A DNA stretch of 43,376 bases from Chara braunii (taxonomy: Eukaryota > Streptophyta > Charophyceae > Charales > Characeae), in assembly GCA_003427395.1 (NCBI GenBank), contig BFEA01000869.1:59842-103217 (forward strand). Reading direction: 5' to 3'. A model generated the notes under the pieces. It searched no databases, was not told the DNA's origin, and saw only the letters and a list, made by a program, of their open reading frames with translations. Below are positions 41,088-43,376 of the stretch, in pieces. The position numbers and the translations under genes were made by a program. Numbering within the stretch: position 1 is the first letter of the stretch; each line of letters opens with the position of its first letter.

Positions 41088-41885
41088 CACGCAATGAACC
41101 GGATCTTTCATGACTACTTTGATAAGTTTGTCATCGTGTACCTTGATGATATACTTATCTTTAGTAGGACTGTCGAGGAGCACGTTGGTCATTTAGATGA
41201 AGTCCTTAGTCTCCTTAGGCAGCACAAGTTTAAGATCAACGTCGAGAAGTGCGAGTTTGACCGCACTCGTATCGTGTACTTGGGTCATGAGATTTCCGCT
41301 GAGGAATTGAAGCCTGATGATGCGAAGGTGGCCAGTATTCGCGATTGGCCGCGTCCTCAGTCTGTGACTTAGATGAGGTCCTTCTTAGGGATGACCGACT
41401 ACCATCGCAATTTTGTCAAGAACTATAGCATTGTGGTCGCCCCTTTGACGGACCTTACTCGCCTTGACACCCCATGAGACTGGACAGACAAGTGTGAGGC
41501 AGACTTCAGACATCTAAAGCATGCTTTGACACGCCATGAGGTCTTGAAACTTCCTGATCCCGACAAGTCGTTTATAGTAACCACGAACGCTCGTCAATAT
41601 GACATCGGCGCCGTGCTCGCGCAGCAGGAGGGGCCAAAGTTGAGGCCTGTCGAGTACATGTTAAAAAAGAAGCCCTCTCAAAAGTTGGCTAAGTCCACCT
41701 ATGAGAAGGAGCTTTATGCGATTTACAAAGCGCTAACCCACTGGAGACACTACCTCCTTGGGAGGTTCTTCTACGTCAGGGCTGATCATCAGACCCTGAA
41801 GTGGATGAGAACCCAGCCTGTGCTTTCTGATGCGTTGAAACGCTGGATTGAAGTCAATGAGCAGTATGACTTCAAGCCCCAGTGA
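41088..41885 (+). pseudogene. Ty3/gypsy RT C-terminal part and RNase H, broken
   Basis: AMNRIF, FVIVYLDDILIFS (catalytic YLDD), and KCEFDRTRIVYLGHEIS complete the RT. RNase H follows in the same frame after TAG (41370-41372) and TGA (41475-41477). FIVTTNARQYDIGAVLAQ has Asn where TDAS normally supplies the first catalytic Asp, while YEKELYAIYKAL and RADHQTLKW are present. The frame stops after YDFKPQ at 41885. The integrase expected next is absent, replaced by LINE-derived sequence. Confidence 0.88.
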
Positions 41886-42585
41886 TCCTCTGGATCCACC
41901 GACACACATACAGGCCCTTCGCATGAAGCGGCTAAAAAAATTGATCCTCTCCATTAGGAGCCTATGGAGGGCCCTAGCTCTCAAACACATAGCCCATCTG
42001 GCCCCGCCTGCACCACCAGAAGTACACCCCCTAACGTGGTTGGAAGACCGCTACTGGTCGATCCCACGCGAAATCCAAGGCCATCCAGCGGAAACATTCT
42101 AGCCCACAATTATGAAGAGTTGGCGTAGACTCCCCCTTACTGACAAACCAGCACCGGACCGATGGGAAGAGGGGTGCCGACAGCCTGTCTTTGGAAACCG
42201 GTGGATTACCCCACACCATGGTCAGGTGCTATGCAGCTTGGCGGCCCCTTGGAAAGGATGGGTCAAACACGGGGTGCTCCGGGTGGGGCACTTATGAGAC
42301 CATGACAGAAAGGACTGAAAGATAGTTGCTTCACTCCGAGATTAACTCTGAGGCTGCCACCACATAGAGAGACACTTTGACATGATAATAGAAGCAGTCC
42401 CGCTTGCTTGGTATAGAATGCTAAAGAAAAAAACTACCTTGCAGAAAGGGGAGTGGGTGGCCTTCCCGGATGACCCCGACAGGATAGGTAGAATCCATAT
42501 GGTACGGTCGTCGGACGTATTAGTGGAGTACTACAAGATAGGGGTAGCGGACAGGCTCCTGGGCTCTCGCAACCCCTTTGAGTAG
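41886..42585 (+). pseudogene. LINE ORF2 C-terminal fragment joined to the Ty3 element
   Basis: One reading frame (that of 42112 and 42382) covers the region with several stops (42100-42102, 42295-42297 and three more before 42382). PVFGNRWIT, GVLRVGHL, IIEAVPLAWYRML and GEWVAF follow the layout of the C-terminal half of plant LINE ORF2. The LINE at 252-827 has FENPYI, GILRINDI, LIDAIPQHW and GTWYVC in the same order. It lacks EN and RT. The fragment adjoins the Ty3 RNase H, so one of them was cut by recombination or deletion. Confidence 0.6.
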
Positions 42586-42852
42586 CGGGGCAACTCAACT
42601 TTATTTAGAGTAACTGTGATGGGGGAAGGTGAAGAAGCCCCGGTGTTTCAACCTCAGACATCCATCCATGAACTGACCATAGTCTAGGGGAGTCGCAATG
42701 GCAACCTGTGCGGAGGCCGGGTAAAGCACCCGGCAAGAAGCTCTATATGCATACTATGTTTGTTCGTTCCATGTATAAGATGCTTCGACCCAAGAGAGCG
42801 ATTCGAGATATAATCATGGACAAATGGGTTAGGCCAGTGTAGTCACCTTGTG
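42586..42852. other. No gene seen
   Basis: The sequence after the LINE fragment may be more of the same element in a decayed state. No motif could be recognised. Confidence 0.4.
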
Positions 42853-43004
42853 CAGGGACGGCCTGTCCGTACGTACGGGCCCCAGCACCCGTGCGGCCCG
42901 TACGTACGGGCTTTGGGCCCTCTGTACGTGGCCTTCCGAAGGGGTGTTGAGGGGGTGGATGGGTTGGGGAAGGGTCGGGTATCGGGGGGTACCCCCCCAT
43001 TCAA

Positions 43005-43047
<43 letters not shown>

Positions 43048-43139
43048 GTAAAGAAATGATATATCTATTTTTTTATCCCGGGTGTTAAGAAAAATTAAAA
43101 GGATTGATTGATTGATTAATTGGTTGATTGATTAATTGG

Positions 43140-43173
<34 letters not shown>

Positions 43174-43376
43174 AATTGATTGATTGGTTGATTGGTTGAT
43201 TGATTGATTGATTCATTCATTGATTGATTGGTTGATTGATTGATTGGTTGGTTGGTTGATTGATTGATTGATTGGTTGGTTGATTGATTGATTGATTGAT
43301 TTGATTGATTGATTGATTGATTGGTCGTAAAATTAAAGGGGGAAAAAAATCATTCAAAAGAAAGGTAGGTTGATTG
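42853..43376 (+). repeat. GTACG/hairpin/(TTGA)n module, copy 3
   Basis: The GTACGTACGGGCC-rich head (42868-42930) is followed by GGGTGTTGAGGGGGTGGATG, a GGGGGGTACCCCCCC hairpin (42987-43001), an (AAT)n tract (43007-43048), and a long (TTGA)n tail with TTGG and TTAA variants (43102-43322). It matches copy 1 (17525-17880) in order and wording, with (AAT)n in place of the A-rich run. Confidence 0.82.

Overview
The window looks like nuclear DNA of a streptophyte (land plant or charophyte alga). The supporting signs are a plant-type U6 snRNA fragment, a receptor-like kinase of the plant RLK/Pelle type, plant-style LINEs whose first protein carries a CCHC knuckle, and a Ty3/gypsy element. The CCHC proteins, the (TTGA)n tracts and the GTACGTACGG-rich repeats remind me of Chara, but that is recollection and not proof. 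Only one gene looks intact; almost everything else is mobile or repetitive DNA, much of it nested.

Layout. 252-5791 (minus) is a nearly full-length but decayed LINE. 6122-6192 is a 5'-truncated U6 copy with an A-rich tail. 6917-10099 (plus) is an uninterrupted 1060-residue receptor kinase with a propeller-like ectodomain and a non-RD kinase domain. 10148-12561 holds six small foldback elements that share a GGTCCCACT-type terminus. 12652-13861 (minus) is the 3' end of a second LINE. 14229-14921 holds two adjacent inverted-repeat elements with the same central palindrome. 15061-18080 is microsatellite-rich DNA, including recurrent GTACG/hairpin/(TTGA)n modules.

18085-35755 is a tandem array of a roughly 5-kb unit without long open frames. 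The first unit is stretched to about 11.5 kb by nested insertions, the second carries two small insertions, and a third is cut off at its start. The insertions belong largely to one group of non-autonomous elements. They share an internal core of about 65 bp but have different GC-rich ends, and several have 8-bp target duplications that can be checked against unoccupied copies inside the window. One of them (23951-27042) carries a captured, tandemly duplicated CCHC zinc-knuckle gene.

35800-41885 is a decayed Ty3/gypsy element (gag, protease, RT, RNase H). Its RT is split by a 2.3-kb insertion that starts with poly(T), and its 3' end is joined to the C-terminal part of a LINE ORF2 (41886-42585). 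The window ends in another GTACG/hairpin/(TTGA)n module.

The genes do not form a pathway. The biological interest lies in the kinase and in two apparently undescribed groups of small transposons: the foldback cluster next to the kinase, and the shared-core, variable-end elements in the macro-repeat.
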